A stretch of 25,319 bases of DNA from CAZWKX01 sp964614095 (GCA_964614095.1 CAZTJO010000028.1:1-25319), one strand, 5' to 3'. Counted from the stretch's first letter, positions 16,638 through 24,281 are shown. Notes: generated by a model not told the origin, from the sequence alone. Numbers and translations: made by a program.

Positions 16638-16726
16638 GGGTTGACGGTACTTGATCGAGATGTAGCGGAAAACACGGACCGTGGCATACTGTGGGCACGC
16701 CGGTTTTCGAGAGGATTCACACCGTC

Positions 16727-17965
16727 ATGTTTTTCCCCAAACGTCGTTGTGCCACGCTCCTTGGAGCTTTCCTGCTGGCGGCTTTTGTTTCGGTTCCCAG
16801 TGCAGCCGCCGGTGAGCCCCCGACGTGTCTGGGTTCACCGGCCACCGTGTGGGGCTCCGGTCTGCTGGAGGGCACTCTTGGTGATGACGTCATCGTGGGC
16901 AGCGCCGGCGACGACCTCATCTACGGCTACGGCGGCAATGACATCATCTGCGGTCTGGGGGGCGCCGACACCATCTACTCCGGCGCCGGCGACGATGTGG
17001 TGGATGGCGGCGACGGCGCCGACGACATCAGGGGGGGAAGCGGCGCCGACACGCTGAACGGGGGCCTGGGCGACGACTACATGGTCGGCAACGGCGGCCG
17101 CGACGCCATCATGGGCGACTCCGGCGACGACGAGCTGCTGGGCAGGAACGGCCGCGACTTCATGACCGGCGGCGACGGCGACGACGAGCTGATGGGCAAC
17201 TACGGCAACGATGTGCTGCGCGGCGGCAACGGCGACGACGAGATGGAAGGTGGGCCCGGCAACGATCGGCTCACCGGCCGGAACGGTGACGACTACCTGT
17301 TCGGCGACGAGGGCGACGACAAGCTGATGGGGCACGGGCAGCAAGATCTTCTCTACGGGGGCTCGGGCACCGACCGTCTCTACGGCGGTGCCGGCGCCGA
17401 CGAGTTGTGGGGCGGCGAGTGTGTGGAGATAGGCAACCGCGACAACCACTTCTGCCGGGCGACGCCCAACGGCCGTGTTACTACCGAGGCCGGTGCCGCC
17501 GCGGGCGACCTTCTGAACGGGGGCGTGAGTTTTGACGCCTGCAACGGCGGCCAGCAGACCGATTGTGAGACGTACCGAGACTGGCGCGGCTCGGGCCAGC
17601 AGAAGAGCACGGCCGAAGAGTGGCGTGATGACGTGGAGGCTGCCTTCACCGCCTTCGGCGTCGAGGAGGAGATCGAGCACGCTCTGCAGATCATTGCGTG
17701 CGAGAGCCTGGGCGACCCCTTCCAGGTGACGCAGACGGGGTCGGATTATTCGGAGTATGCGGTGGGGGGCCTGTTCCAGCAGATGCTCTACTACTGGGAT
17801 GGCCGCGCCAGCGCCGCAGGTGTGGCGGGTGCACCACCCTTCCGCCCGGACGCCAACGCCATGGTGTCGGCCTGGATGGTCATGGTGGACCGCGATGCGG
17901 GCCGCGACCCCTGGCATGACTGGACCTGCGACGAGGTGCTGATCGGTCTGGGGCTGTGGGAGTAA
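16727..17965 (+). CDS. Secreted RTX beta-roll protein with C-terminal lysozyme/transglycosylase-like domain (copy 1)
   Basis: The 412-residue protein has a Sec signal peptide (RRCATLLGAFLLAAFVSVPSAAA, cleavage near residue 28). About twenty RTX nonapeptides of the GGxGxDxUx type run from about residue 48 to 225 and bind calcium to form a beta-roll. A Cys-containing linker follows (GGECVEIGN...FCRA, FDACNG). From about residue 300 a helical domain shows ALQIIACESLGDP (probable catalytic Glu, about 325), AVGGLFQ..LYYWDGRASAAG, FRPDANAMVSAWMV and a terminal W-W-C. That order (CES.G.P, GLFQ, W..RA..AG, ..DA..N...A) matches actinobacterial SLT/lysozyme-like domains that cleave peptidoglycan. The start is ATG 16727; a GTG at 16691 is a less likely alternative. 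A paralogue follows 163 bases later. The substrate and the role of calcium are inferred. Confidence 0.82.
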   Translation: MFFPKRRCATLLGAFLLAAFVSVPSAAAGEPPTCLGSPATVWGSGLLEGTLGDDVIVGSAGDDLIYGYGGNDIICGLGGADTIYSGAGDDVVDGGDGADDIRGGSGADTLNGGLGDDYMVGNGGRDAIMGDSGDDELLGRNGRDFMTGGDGDDELMGNYGNDVLRGGNGDDEMEGGPGNDRLTGRNGDDYLFGDEGDDKLMGHGQQDLLYGGSGTDRLYGGAGADELWGGECVEIGNRDNHFCRATPNGRVTTEAGAAAGDLLNGGVSFDACNGGQQTDCETYRDWRGSGQQKSTAEEWRDDVEAAFTAFGVEEEIEHALQIIACESLGDPFQVTQTGSDYSEYAVGGLFQQMLYYWDGRASAAGVAGAPPFRPDANAMVSAWMVMVDRDAGRDPWHDWTCDEVLIGLGLWE

Positions 17966-17970
17966 GGAGA

Positions 17971-18055
17971 GTTCAGAAACCAGATTTCAGAGTCGGCATT
18001 GCGCGTTCTGAAATCTGAGCTCTTCTCTCTGCATTCTGCATCCCGCACTCTGAAC
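17971..18055. repeat. Intergenic inverted repeat, copy A
   Basis: The inner stem CAGATTTCAGA (17981-17991) pairs perfectly with 18007-18017. The outer arms GTTCAGA (17971-17977) and TCTGAAC (18049-18055) also match. Between them lies CTCTGCATTCTGCAT (18027-18041), identical as reverse complement to copy C. It is AT-richer than the surrounding genes and fills the gap between the two RTX genes. Confidence 0.75.
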
Positions 18056-18128
18056 AAGGTTCCCCCGTGCAAAACGCGGCCTGTGCCACACTGAGATCCC
18101 GACTCCCTGCCGGGAGGGCCAGGAACAC

Positions 18129-19430
18129 ATGTCATCACCCAGCCGCCGTTTCGCCTTTTTACTCGGAGTTTCTTTGGTGGCGGCCACCGTTTCGGTTCCT
18201 CGCGCCGCCGCCGACGAGGCACCGCCCGTGTGTATGGGTTCGGCGGCTACCGTCTGGGGGTCCGGCGCCCTGGAGGGCACTGAGGGCGATGACGTCATCG
18301 TGGGCGGTGGGGGCCCCGACGTCATCAACGGCTACGAGGGCAACGACATCATCTGCGGTCTGGGGGGCGGCGACACCATCGACGCCGGCCCCGGCAACGA
18401 TCGCATCAGAGGCGGCAAACACGTCGACGTCATCGATGGCGGCGAAGGCCGCGACATCATCAGAGGCGGCAAGGGCGACGACACGATTATCGGCGGTGGG
18501 GGCCGTGACCGGCTGATCGGCAACGGCGGCGACGATTTGCTCGTCGGCGGCTCCGAGCTTGATGCGATCTTCGGCGGGAGCGGGTCGGACCTGATGCTGG
18601 GTAACGACGGGGCCGACCTGCTGCGCGGCGGCGCCGAAGACGACGATCTTCAGGGCGGTGCCGGCAGCGATTCGCTCTGGGGCGGCGATGGCGACGACTC
18701 GCTGTTTGGCGACGAGGGCGACGACCTGCTCTACGGCCGGGGGCAGAACGATCTTCTCTACGGCGGGTCGGGCATCGATCTGCTCTACGGCGGGTCCGGC
18801 GCCGACGAGTTGTGGGGCGGCGAGTGTGTGGAGATCGGCTGGAGAGGGGACAACCACTTCTGCCGGGCGGTGCCTAGCGGGCGGGTCGCCAACGGGACCG
18901 CCGGAGAAGAGGGCGATCTCTTGTATGGAGGCGCCAGTTTTGACGCCTGCAATTGCGGTGAGGGGGTCGACTGTTCACAGGCGGGCTGTGAGACCTACCG
19001 GGGCTGGCGCGGCGATTGGTGGGACAAGTCGACTGCCGAAGAGTGGCGCCCCTACATCGAGGCGGCCTTCACCGCCTATGGGCTCGAGGACGAGATCGAA
19101 CACGCCATGCAGATAGCGGCGTGCGAGAGCCTGGGGGACCCGTTCCAGGTGACCCCTCCGACTGTTCCGCCGGCCTATTCGGACCTGGCGGTGGCGGGCC
19201 TGTTCCAGCACCGGCTTCTCTACTGGGAGGGGCGCTCCACCGCGGCCGGTATGGCGGGCCTGCCCCCATACCGGCCGGACGTCAACGCCGAGGTGGCGGC
19301 GTGGCTGGTCGATTTTTCGATCTATTGGCTCGATGAACCCTGGTACCACTGGGGCGCCAACCCGGACTATGGCGGCTGCTACGACCTGCTGGTCGACGGA
19401 GGCTATTGGGAGGAGCCGCCGGAGGGGTGA
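18129..19430 (+). CDS. Secreted RTX beta-roll protein with C-terminal lysozyme/transglycosylase-like domain (copy 2)
   Basis: This 433-residue paralogue of the preceding gene has the same architecture: a Sec signal peptide (RRFAFLLGVSLVAATVSVPRAAA), RTX repeats from about residue 50 to 230, the GGECVEIG..DNHFCRA linker, and a C-terminal domain with AMQIAACESLGDP (Glu near 331), VAGLFQHRLLYWEGRSTAAG and YRPDVNAEVAAWLV. It differs by a Cys-rich insertion (CNCGEGVDCSQAGCE), a short Pro/Thr insertion after FQVT and a longer C-terminus (GANPDYGGCYDLLVDGGYWEE). The best-conserved parts between copies are the linker and catalytic region, while the repeats drift. This suggests an old tandem duplication with retained function. 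The start ATG 18129 has AGGA four bases upstream. It is most likely a calcium-dependent secreted wall hydrolase. Confidence 0.82.
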   Translation: MSSPSRRFAFLLGVSLVAATVSVPRAAADEAPPVCMGSAATVWGSGALEGTEGDDVIVGGGGPDVINGYEGNDIICGLGGGDTIDAGPGNDRIRGGKHVDVIDGGEGRDIIRGGKGDDTIIGGGGRDRLIGNGGDDLLVGGSELDAIFGGSGSDLMLGNDGADLLRGGAEDDDLQGGAGSDSLWGGDGDDSLFGDEGDDLLYGRGQNDLLYGGSGIDLLYGGSGADELWGGECVEIGWRGDNHFCRAVPSGRVANGTAGEEGDLLYGGASFDACNCGEGVDCSQAGCETYRGWRGDWWDKSTAEEWRPYIEAAFTAYGLEDEIEHAMQIAACESLGDPFQVTPPTVPPAYSDLAVAGLFQHRLLYWEGRSTAAGMAGLPPYRPDVNAEVAAWLVDFSIYWLDEPWYHWGANPDYGGCYDLLVDGGYWEEPPEG

Positions 19431-19440
19431 TGGTTCGCCG

Positions 19441-19461
19441 CTCGCTCCGCTCACGAGCGAG
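19441..19461 (+). terminator. Hairpin after the second RTX gene
   Basis: CTCGCTC (19441-19447) pairs perfectly with GAGCGAG (19455-19461) around a seven-base loop, ten bases after the stop codon. Repeat copy B follows at once, so the two together may form a strong bidirectional end between convergent genes. Confidence 0.5.
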
Positions 19462-19463
19462 TC

Positions 19464-19518
19464 GATTTCAGATCTCAGAATTCAACAAGCGCGTACTGCC
19501 AATCTGAAGTCTGAATTC
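19464..19518. repeat. Intergenic inverted repeat, copy B
   Basis: Positions 19464-19479 pair with 19503-19518 at 13 of 16 positions. It shares GATTTCAGA with copy A and is built of TCTGAA/TTCAGA words. It lies between the convergent second RTX gene and glutamate dehydrogenase, next to the latter's stop codon. Confidence 0.65.
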
Positions 19519-19522
19519 TTTT

Positions 19523-20881
19523 CTACGGCCACACACCCCTCTGCTCCGTTGTCACCCTGCACCGGGACACCGCAGCCACGGTGGCGGCGACCCGCAGATC
19601 GGGGCAGCGTATGGGCGGGGCATCGGGCATGGTCTCGTGCCAGCGTTTCTGGTAGGCGGGGAACTCCTGGACCAGCCCGGTGTGTTCGGTGAGCACCATT
19701 TCGGTGGCGCGGCGCATCTTGGTGCGCAGCCGTTTGTGGACCTCGACCTCTTCCCACTGCTCGTTCTCCAGGTTTTGTACCCATTCGAAGTAGGAGACGA
19801 CGACACCTCCGGCGTTGGCCAGGATGTCGGGGATCACTTTGATGCCGGCCTCGTCGAGGATACGGTCGGCGGTGGGGGTGGTGGGCCCGTTGGCCGCTTC
19901 GACCACCATCTTGGCTTTCACCCTGGGGGCGTTTTCGGCGGTGATCTGGTTCTCCAGGGCGGCGGGTACCAGGATGTCGCAGGGCATCTCGAGCAGGCTC
20001 TTGGGCTCCAGCTCTTTGGTGTTGGGCATACCGAGGACGGTGCCGGTGTTGTCCTTGTGTTCCTCCACGGCTTTGACGTCGATTCCGTCGGCACTGTAGA
20101 TGCCGCCCTTGGAGTCGCTGACGCCGACGATGACGGCGCCCATGTTGGAGAAGATGCGGGCGGCGTTGCGGCCGGCGTTGCCGAACCCCTGGATGGCGAT
20201 GGTCCGGTTCATGACGCTGTCCATTTTGGGCACGGTGCCCAGCTCGAGGGCGTGCTCGGTGACGAAAGCGGTGCCTTGCGCGGTGGCGGTGGAGCGGCCG
20301 GGAATGCCGCCGATGTCGACGGGCTTGCCGGTGACCACCCCGAGGCAGTTCTCGCGGGGGTGCATCATCTTGTAGGTGTCGTAGATCCAGGCCATGGTCT
20401 GGGCGTCGGTGTACAGGTCGGGGGCGGGGATGTCGGTGTGGGGTCCTAGGTTCTCAGCCAGTGAGGACACGTAGCGCCGGGTGATGCGGCGCTTCTCCTC
20501 CAGCGACAGCTTGGTGGGGTCGCATTGCACGCCGCCTTTGGCGCCGCCGAAGGGCACGTCGACTAGGGCACATTTCCAGGTCATCCAGGTGGCGAGCGCC
20601 TTCACCTCATCCTCGTCGACGCTGGGGTGGAAACGGATGCCACCCTTGCCGGGACCCCTGACGGTGTTGTGGACTACCCGGTACCCATGGAAGATGTGTA
20701 CGTAGCCGTCGTCCATGACGACGGGCAGGGTCACCTTGACGATTCGTTCCGGCTCGAAGAGCCATTCCGAGACGCCTTTCCACCCGCGCAGGTCTTTGGT
20801 GTAGGGGATGGCTTCGTCGAACTGCTGGCGTGCGATGTGATGCGAATTGAGGTCCTCTGGCCCGGCGGAGTGAGACGCCAT
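19523..20881 (-). CDS. gdhA: Glutamate dehydrogenase
   Basis: The 452-residue enzyme interconverts glutamate and 2-oxoglutarate plus ammonia with NAD(P). The substrate-binding segment is GPGKGGIRFHPSVDEDEVKALATWMTWKCALVDVPFGGAKGGV, with catalytic Lys115 in GGAKGG. DIPAPDLYTDAQTMAWIYDTY and GRSTATAQG follow, then the Rossmann motif IQGFGNAGRNAA and AANGPTTPTADRIL..ILANAGGVVVSYFEWVQN. This is the catabolic, NAD-type-length bacterial/archaeal form (about 410-450 residues). The last 25 residues are less typical than the rest. ATG 20881 has an AGGAGGT site directly upstream; GTG 20887 would overlap that site. The ribosome binding site is itself part of a CACCTCC/GGAGGTG inverted repeat (20884-20898). 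Confidence 0.95.
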   Translation of the reverse strand: MASHSAGPEDLNSHHIARQQFDEAIPYTKDLRGWKGVSEWLFEPERIVKVTLPVVMDDGYVHIFHGYRVVHNTVRGPGKGGIRFHPSVDEDEVKALATWMTWKCALVDVPFGGAKGGVQCDPTKLSLEEKRRITRRYVSSLAENLGPHTDIPAPDLYTDAQTMAWIYDTYKMMHPRENCLGVVTGKPVDIGGIPGRSTATAQGTAFVTEHALELGTVPKMDSVMNRTIAIQGFGNAGRNAARIFSNMGAVIVGVSDSKGGIYSADGIDVKAVEEHKDNTGTVLGMPNTKELEPKSLLEMPCDILVPAALENQITAENAPRVKAKMVVEAANGPTTPTADRILDEAGIKVIPDILANAGGVVVSYFEWVQNLENEQWEEVEVHKRLRTKMRRATEMVLTEHTGLVQEFPAYQKRWHETMPDAPPIRCPDLRVAATVAAVSRCRVTTEQRGVWP

Positions 20882-20970
20882 GTCCACCTCCTGGAGGTGT
20901 AGTCACTCTGGTTCATCGTCCGCCCGCCGGCGGTGCTGTAGATAGGGGAGAAGGGCCTTGGGAAGAATAT

Positions 20971-21021
20971 AGAGAGCAGAATGCAGAATGCAGAGTTGCT
21001 CCGGCGGGGTGTGCATTCTGC
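20971..21021. repeat. Intergenic inverted repeat, copy C
   Basis: GCAGAATGCA occurs twice in overlap at 20976-20985 and 20983-20992 (a 7-base GCAGAAT tandem). Its exact complement TGCATTCTGC is at 21012-21021. The arm contains the reverse complement of the 15-base word in copy A. It lies upstream of gdhA (-) and tRNA-Val (+). Confidence 0.7.
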
Positions 21022-21108
21022 CCGCTGCATTCTTCATTCTCTTTCCTCAGTGGCCCGCCGGTTGATGAGCAGTCCTCGCCCTGCCCCTTTGGTACTCTCA
21101 CCTGGCTC

Positions 21109-21182
21109 GGGCGTTTAGCTCAGTTGGCGAGAGCGCTTCCCTTACAAGGAAGAGGCCGGCGGTTCGAGTCCGTCAACGCCCA
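21109..21182 (+). tRNA. tRNA-Val (anticodon TAC)
   Basis: The acceptor stem GGGCGTT (21109-21115) pairs with AACGCCC (21175-21181), with discriminator A at 21182. The D-arm is TTAGCTCAGTTGGCGAGAGC, the anticodon arm is CTTCC-CTTACAA-GGAAG with TAC in the loop, and the T-arm is GGCGGTTCGAGTCCGTC. CCA is not encoded. The last 34 bases recur at 23662-23695, so this tRNA may serve as an integration site. Confidence 0.95.
21148..21181 (+). repeat. attL-like direct repeat (3' half of tRNA-Val)
   Basis: These 34 bases of the intact tRNA match 23662-23695 with one mismatch (C at 21156, T at 23670). A tRNA 3' end duplicated downstream is the classic footprint of site-specific integration. Confidence 0.6.
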
Positions 21183-21373
21183 CTTGAGAGACCCCTGGTG
21201 ATGCGGCCGCATGTCGTGAGGGTTTGTGGTCGCCCGTGGCGACAGTCGCTTCGCTGCAGCCCTCTTCGGTCTGGAACCATTCGCTCCGTCGTGCCGATGC
21301 TGCGAATCGGCACAGAGCGGTAGGTTCGAATCCTTCCCCCACTGTCGTAGGCCAATTCGACTGGGGGGATCGC

Positions 21374-21862
21374 TCAGTTCTCGGGTTCCCTGTGGAAGGT
21401 CATCACCGTGCCGTCTTGGGTCCATTCCATGATCTCGGGGTCTGCTCCAGCAAAGGTGACGTCGATCGTGCCAGCCGACATGGAGGCAAGAATGACCTCC
21501 TCGGCAATCATGAGCGGTGACTCCTCGGCCGTGTCGAGTTCCGCGGGGTAGCAGTATCCGGCCGAGTACATCAGGTCAGTCAGGGTCAGTTCTCGGCCGT
21601 CGAACTGGTAGTCGCTGCGGCCGTCGTTGCAGGGAGCCTGGAACCGCAGAATGCCGGTTTCCTCGAATCGGAGCAATGTGAGAACTCCGTCGCTCCCGGC
21701 GTACTCGAAGGGGAGCTCGTAGGGCTCACCGTCGATCACCACACTCTCCAGCACCCAGGCGCCTTGGATAGCTTCTGGGTCTGCCGATCGGCCGCATGCT
21801 GCAAGACCGAGCGCCAGGACTGCGAGTGCGATACCCATGAGGCGGATCGTCTGTCGATGCAT
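21374..21862 (-). CDS. META/HslJ-like lipoprotein
   Basis: This 163-residue protein has a lipoprotein signal (LMGIALAVLALGLAAC, Cys23). One domain follows, beginning IQGAWVLESVVIDGEPYELP, with a single pair of strands TGILRFQAPCNDGRSDYQF and a terminal EWTQDGTVMTFHRE. The order G.W.L..., F...G.L.F...CN...G.Y and a final short strand resembles META/HslJ-type domains. These are small beta-barrels found in heat-inducible or envelope proteins; the molecular function is unknown. The ATG at 21862 has a GAGGG site upstream. It lies 94 bases downstream of the protease gene on the same strand and inside the tRNA-bounded segment, so the two may be co-expressed. Confidence 0.7.
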   Translation of the reverse strand: MHRQTIRLMGIALAVLALGLAACGRSADPEAIQGAWVLESVVIDGEPYELPFEYAGSDGVLTLLRFEETGILRFQAPCNDGRSDYQFDGRELTLTDLMYSAGYCYPAELDTAEESPLMIAEEVILASMSAGTIDVTFAGADPEIMEWTQDGTVMTFHREPEN

Positions 21863-21956
21863 CTTTCCCTCAACGATGTTGTGCATTTGTTCTGTGGTTT
21901 GCTGCGTCTGCCTGGTGGTACAGCAGACCGGCTCGCTGGCTAGCAGCAAGACGCGG

Positions 21957-23585
21957 CTACGCGTCCACGTCTGGGCAGACGCCCCAGTCTGATGGGTCGG
22001 TGTGTGTTGTCCTTCCGTTGGCGCAATTGAAGTAGAAGTAGCCGTCACCGAGCATGCGCTGCACGTCGTATGCGGTCTGGAAGAAGGCCTGAGGACCTGA
22101 AGTGTCGGTGAGTATTCCATCGATGCGGTTGTTGAATTTCATACCTGATCCGGAGTCGCCTCCAATGACGGTCATTTCCACCGCGACCTTCCTGTCAGCG
22201 GCGTCCTTGTCGACTATGTAGCCGCACCTGTACGCACCGGAGTTCCCCAGAGAAGCGCATGTGAGGTCACTACCTTCCTCCCAGCTGTCGTGCCGAGCCC
22301 GCTCCTGCATCTGGAACTCGCAGTGGGCTGAGGGAGGCGTGTAATCGTAATGGTTGCCGTGGTAGCAGTTGTCATCCGCGTAGGGTGACGAGATGCGCGC
22401 TGCGTCATAGGTCTGCGTGTTGATAGACACCACGAACGAGTCGCCCGGCGTGAGGTCGCGCGATGAGCTGTTGTTTTGCCATACCTGTACAGCAGAGGTC
22501 CATCCGCTGTAGTTGTCATAGCCACCGCTTTGTTGGAGGCAGTGCCCTGCCGTGATCAGATAGTTGTATCCGCTGGTGTGTCCGTTGAACCCCCAAGTGC
22601 ATATCCAGGTCTTCGTCGGGGTCTTCACTCCGATGCGGAGCCCGGGCTGCTGGTTGGCCCAAGCGTGCTGCTGGTTGACCGGTCGAGCTGCGTCCTGCAT
22701 TGTTGGCCCCTGGACGACGGTGAAGGCGCCCGGAGGTACGGTGCTGCCAAATGATGCTGGTAGTGAATCCGGGTCGGATACGCGCACTTCGAGCAGGCGC
22801 CCCCGGTCGCTATGCACCGCGGCTACGTACCTGGCGACCCCAAGCTTCTCGAGCTCAGAATCGAGCATCTGCCGGTATTCCTCTATCTCGTTGTAGGTGA
22901 ACGGCTGCTCAACGATCTTGAGGTAGTCGGCGCCGCCAACGATTTGTTGAAGCGCCTCGACATCCACAAGTGACACGTCGACAACGGCCAACACGATGCG
23001 GCCACCGTCGAGCTGATCTTGCCAGATACCACCGTAGTTGGGTCCGTAGTCGGGCAGCTCCCCTTCGACCATGTTGCTGGGGCCGATGCCGGTAACCGCC
23101 TCGACCACAAGCTCGATCCTGTCACCGAGAGCAAAACGACGATTCATCTCAGCGACCTCGGCGTCCGACATGTACAGGCCGAGAGATTCACTGCCCATGT
23201 TCACCGGCTTCTCGGTGAGCAGCGCGGCTATGTGTTCGTAGTCGGAGCTCATGAAGTCGACATGGGAGCGGAATTCAAGCTGATAATCGACCTGATCGAC
23301 GAAGCCGGCATCCGAATCCCAGGCTTGCCGAGCTACGGCGAACTCCGGCGAGTTGGCTGCTGTGATCGCCTCATCCCGGACCAGCTCCTGCAACCCCTCG
23401 GGCAGCTGGGCACGCTCGATAGGGACCACCGGTACAACACCGCTGCCCGCTGGCTCTGATGCTTCGTCTGAAGGCGCGGCAGAACCGGTTCCGGCAGTCA
23501 CCATCAGCAGAACAAGAACCATCAACGCCAGGGAGAGGACAGACAGCCGTGAGAAACGTGTCATGGATCGCACCCGCAGTGACAT
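21957..23585 (-). CDS. Secreted chymotrypsin-fold serine protease with long pro-region
   Basis: The 542-residue protein has a signal peptide (residues 1 to about 37) and a long pro-region (about 38-310), plausibly a folding chaperone/inhibitor as in streptogrisin and alpha-lytic protease precursors. The S1 protease domain shows the triad His348 (YLITAGHCL), Asp394 (TYDAARIS) and Ser478 (GGDSGSGM). At least six Cys in the catalytic part suggest disulfides and an extracellular site. Two hand-counted 60-base lines inside the gene are 57-58% GC, against 73-85% for two lines in pgi, so it may be acquired. The start ATG 23585 has a GGGGGG site; a second in-frame Met follows seven residues on. It lies between tRNA-Val and the duplicated tRNA end. 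Confidence 0.88.
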   Translation of the reverse strand: MSLRVRSMTRFSRLSVLSLALMVLVLLMVTAGTGSAAPSDEASEPAGSGVVPVVPIERAQLPEGLQELVRDEAITAANSPEFAVARQAWDSDAGFVDQVDYQLEFRSHVDFMSSDYEHIAALLTEKPVNMGSESLGLYMSDAEVAEMNRRFALGDRIELVVEAVTGIGPSNMVEGELPDYGPNYGGIWQDQLDGGRIVLAVVDVSLVDVEALQQIVGGADYLKIVEQPFTYNEIEEYRQMLDSELEKLGVARYVAAVHSDRGRLLEVRVSDPDSLPASFGSTVPPGAFTVVQGPTMQDAARPVNQQHAWANQQPGLRIGVKTPTKTWICTWGFNGHTSGYNYLITAGHCLQQSGGYDNYSGWTSAVQVWQNNSSSRDLTPGDSFVVSINTQTYDAARISSPYADDNCYHGNHYDYTPPSAHCEFQMQERARHDSWEEGSDLTCASLGNSGAYRCGYIVDKDAADRKVAVEMTVIGGDSGSGMKFNNRIDGILTDTSGPQAFFQTAYDVQRMLGDGYFYFNCANGRTTHTDPSDWGVCPDVDA

Positions 23586-23661
23586 GAAACCCCCCTTGTC
23601 TTCGACCCCCTGGGGTCTCCAGTGACACTCATCCTACGCAGACTGGTTACTTCTGGCAAAT

Positions 23662-23695
23662 GGAAGAGGTCGGCGGTTCGAGTCCGTCAACGCCC
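23662..23695 (+). repeat. Duplicated 3' half of tRNA-Val (attR-like)
   Basis: 33 of 34 bases match the 3' end of tRNA-Val: anticodon-stem 3' strand, variable loop, T-arm and acceptor 3' strand. The 5' half is missing and the preceding bases do not form a valid anticodon loop, so this is not a functional tRNA. Confidence 0.7.
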
Positions 23696-23758
23696 GGCGC
23701 GGCGCCGGGCTCCGCGGCGGCCTCTTTTCTGGTGTGGGACCTGGTGATTGGTGCCGGG

Positions 23759-24103
23759 CTAGGCGGTGACGTCCAGAATCAGCCCAATGGTGTCGCGGAT
23801 CTGGCTGAGGGCAGCCGGGCCCACATTGCCTCGGATATGTTCGACCCGGCCCGTCGAGACGGCTCGTATGTGTTGACATTGGGCCGCCGAAGTGTCGCTC
23901 AGTCCGTTTGCCTGGTCGGGTTCGATGAGAACCTCCGACCCGAAACCACGGATGGTGGTGGTGAGCGGCACGACCTGGATCACGTTGGACTCGGCTTCAA
24001 GAATATGCTGAGCGGTGACGACAACGGCGGGATGACGAAAGCCGGCTTCTCGACCGGCGGGGGTTCCCAGGTCGAGTCCGACGATGTCACCCGAGGTCAG
24101 CAT
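23759..24103 (-). CDS. MazF/PemK-family toxin
   Basis: This 114-residue protein begins LTSGDIVGLDLGTPAGREAGFRHPAVVVTAQ and continues VIQVVPLTTTIRGFGSEVLIEPD, then TSAAQCQHIRAVSTGRV. GDIV...G.E.G..RPAVVV and VPLT(T/S)..R are the signature of MazF-type sequence-specific RNases, which stop translation when freed from their antitoxin. Here the usual RP is HP. The start ATG 24103 overlaps the end of the antitoxin gene by 17 bases, the usual translational coupling. The module lies just beyond the duplicated tRNA end, so it may belong to the same accessory region. Confidence 0.85.
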   Translation of the reverse strand: MLTSGDIVGLDLGTPAGREAGFRHPAVVVTAQHILEAESNVIQVVPLTTTIRGFGSEVLIEPDQANGLSDTSAAQCQHIRAVSTGRVEHIRGNVGPAALSQIRDTIGLILDVTA

Positions 24104-24281
24104 CGAGCCAGTCGACTTCGTCCTGTGTGAGCACGGCTCTCAGTTCGTCGCCGATGCGGTCTTGCCGGAGGCGCCGCACCGCGAGGGCAACGGTTTCACC
24201 GACGGTGGCCCCGAGCTGGTCGGCGAGCCGTTTGAGCTCGTGGTGGGTCGCCCGGTCGATTCTCACACTGGTGCTCTGCAT
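24087..24281 (-). CDS. Ribbon-helix-helix antitoxin
   Basis: This 64-residue protein begins STSVRIDRATHHELKRLADQLGATVGETVALAVRRL, a typical ribbon-helix-helix fold: strand STSVRI, helix, G-x-T-V turn, helix. It ends in an acidic tail (LTQDEVDWLDADLG) likely to wrap the toxin. It should neutralise the adjacent MazF-like toxin and repress the shared promoter. ATG 24281 is preferred; ATG 24293 adds four residues. Neither has a strong ribosome binding site. Regularly spaced GCATAC/GCATGC words overlap the start and probably form the operator. Confidence 0.8.
   Translation of the reverse strand: MQSTSVRIDRATHHELKRLADQLGATVGETVALAVRRLRQDRIGDELRAVLTQDEVDWLDADLG

Noticed and set aside
16835..17917. 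360-residue minus-strand frame with VAVVA/VVAV periodicity
   Set aside because: The periodic pattern is the antisense reading of the GGxGxD repeats of the RTX gene, not an independent repeat protein.
19637..20449. 270-residue plus-strand frame opposite gdhA
   Set aside because: Antisense shadow of glutamate dehydrogenase; Gly/Asp/Val-rich with no ribosome binding site.
21120..21425. Minus-strand ORF containing ALTDSNRRPLP
   Set aside because: This peptide is the well-known artefact of translating the antisense of a tRNA T-arm; the tRNA-Val gene explains it. The similar ORF at 23634-23879 arises from the duplicated tRNA end.
21183..23661. Search for an integrase or transposase inside the tRNA-bounded segment
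   Set aside because: Only the protease and the META-like lipoprotein are present; no recombinase motifs were seen in any frame.
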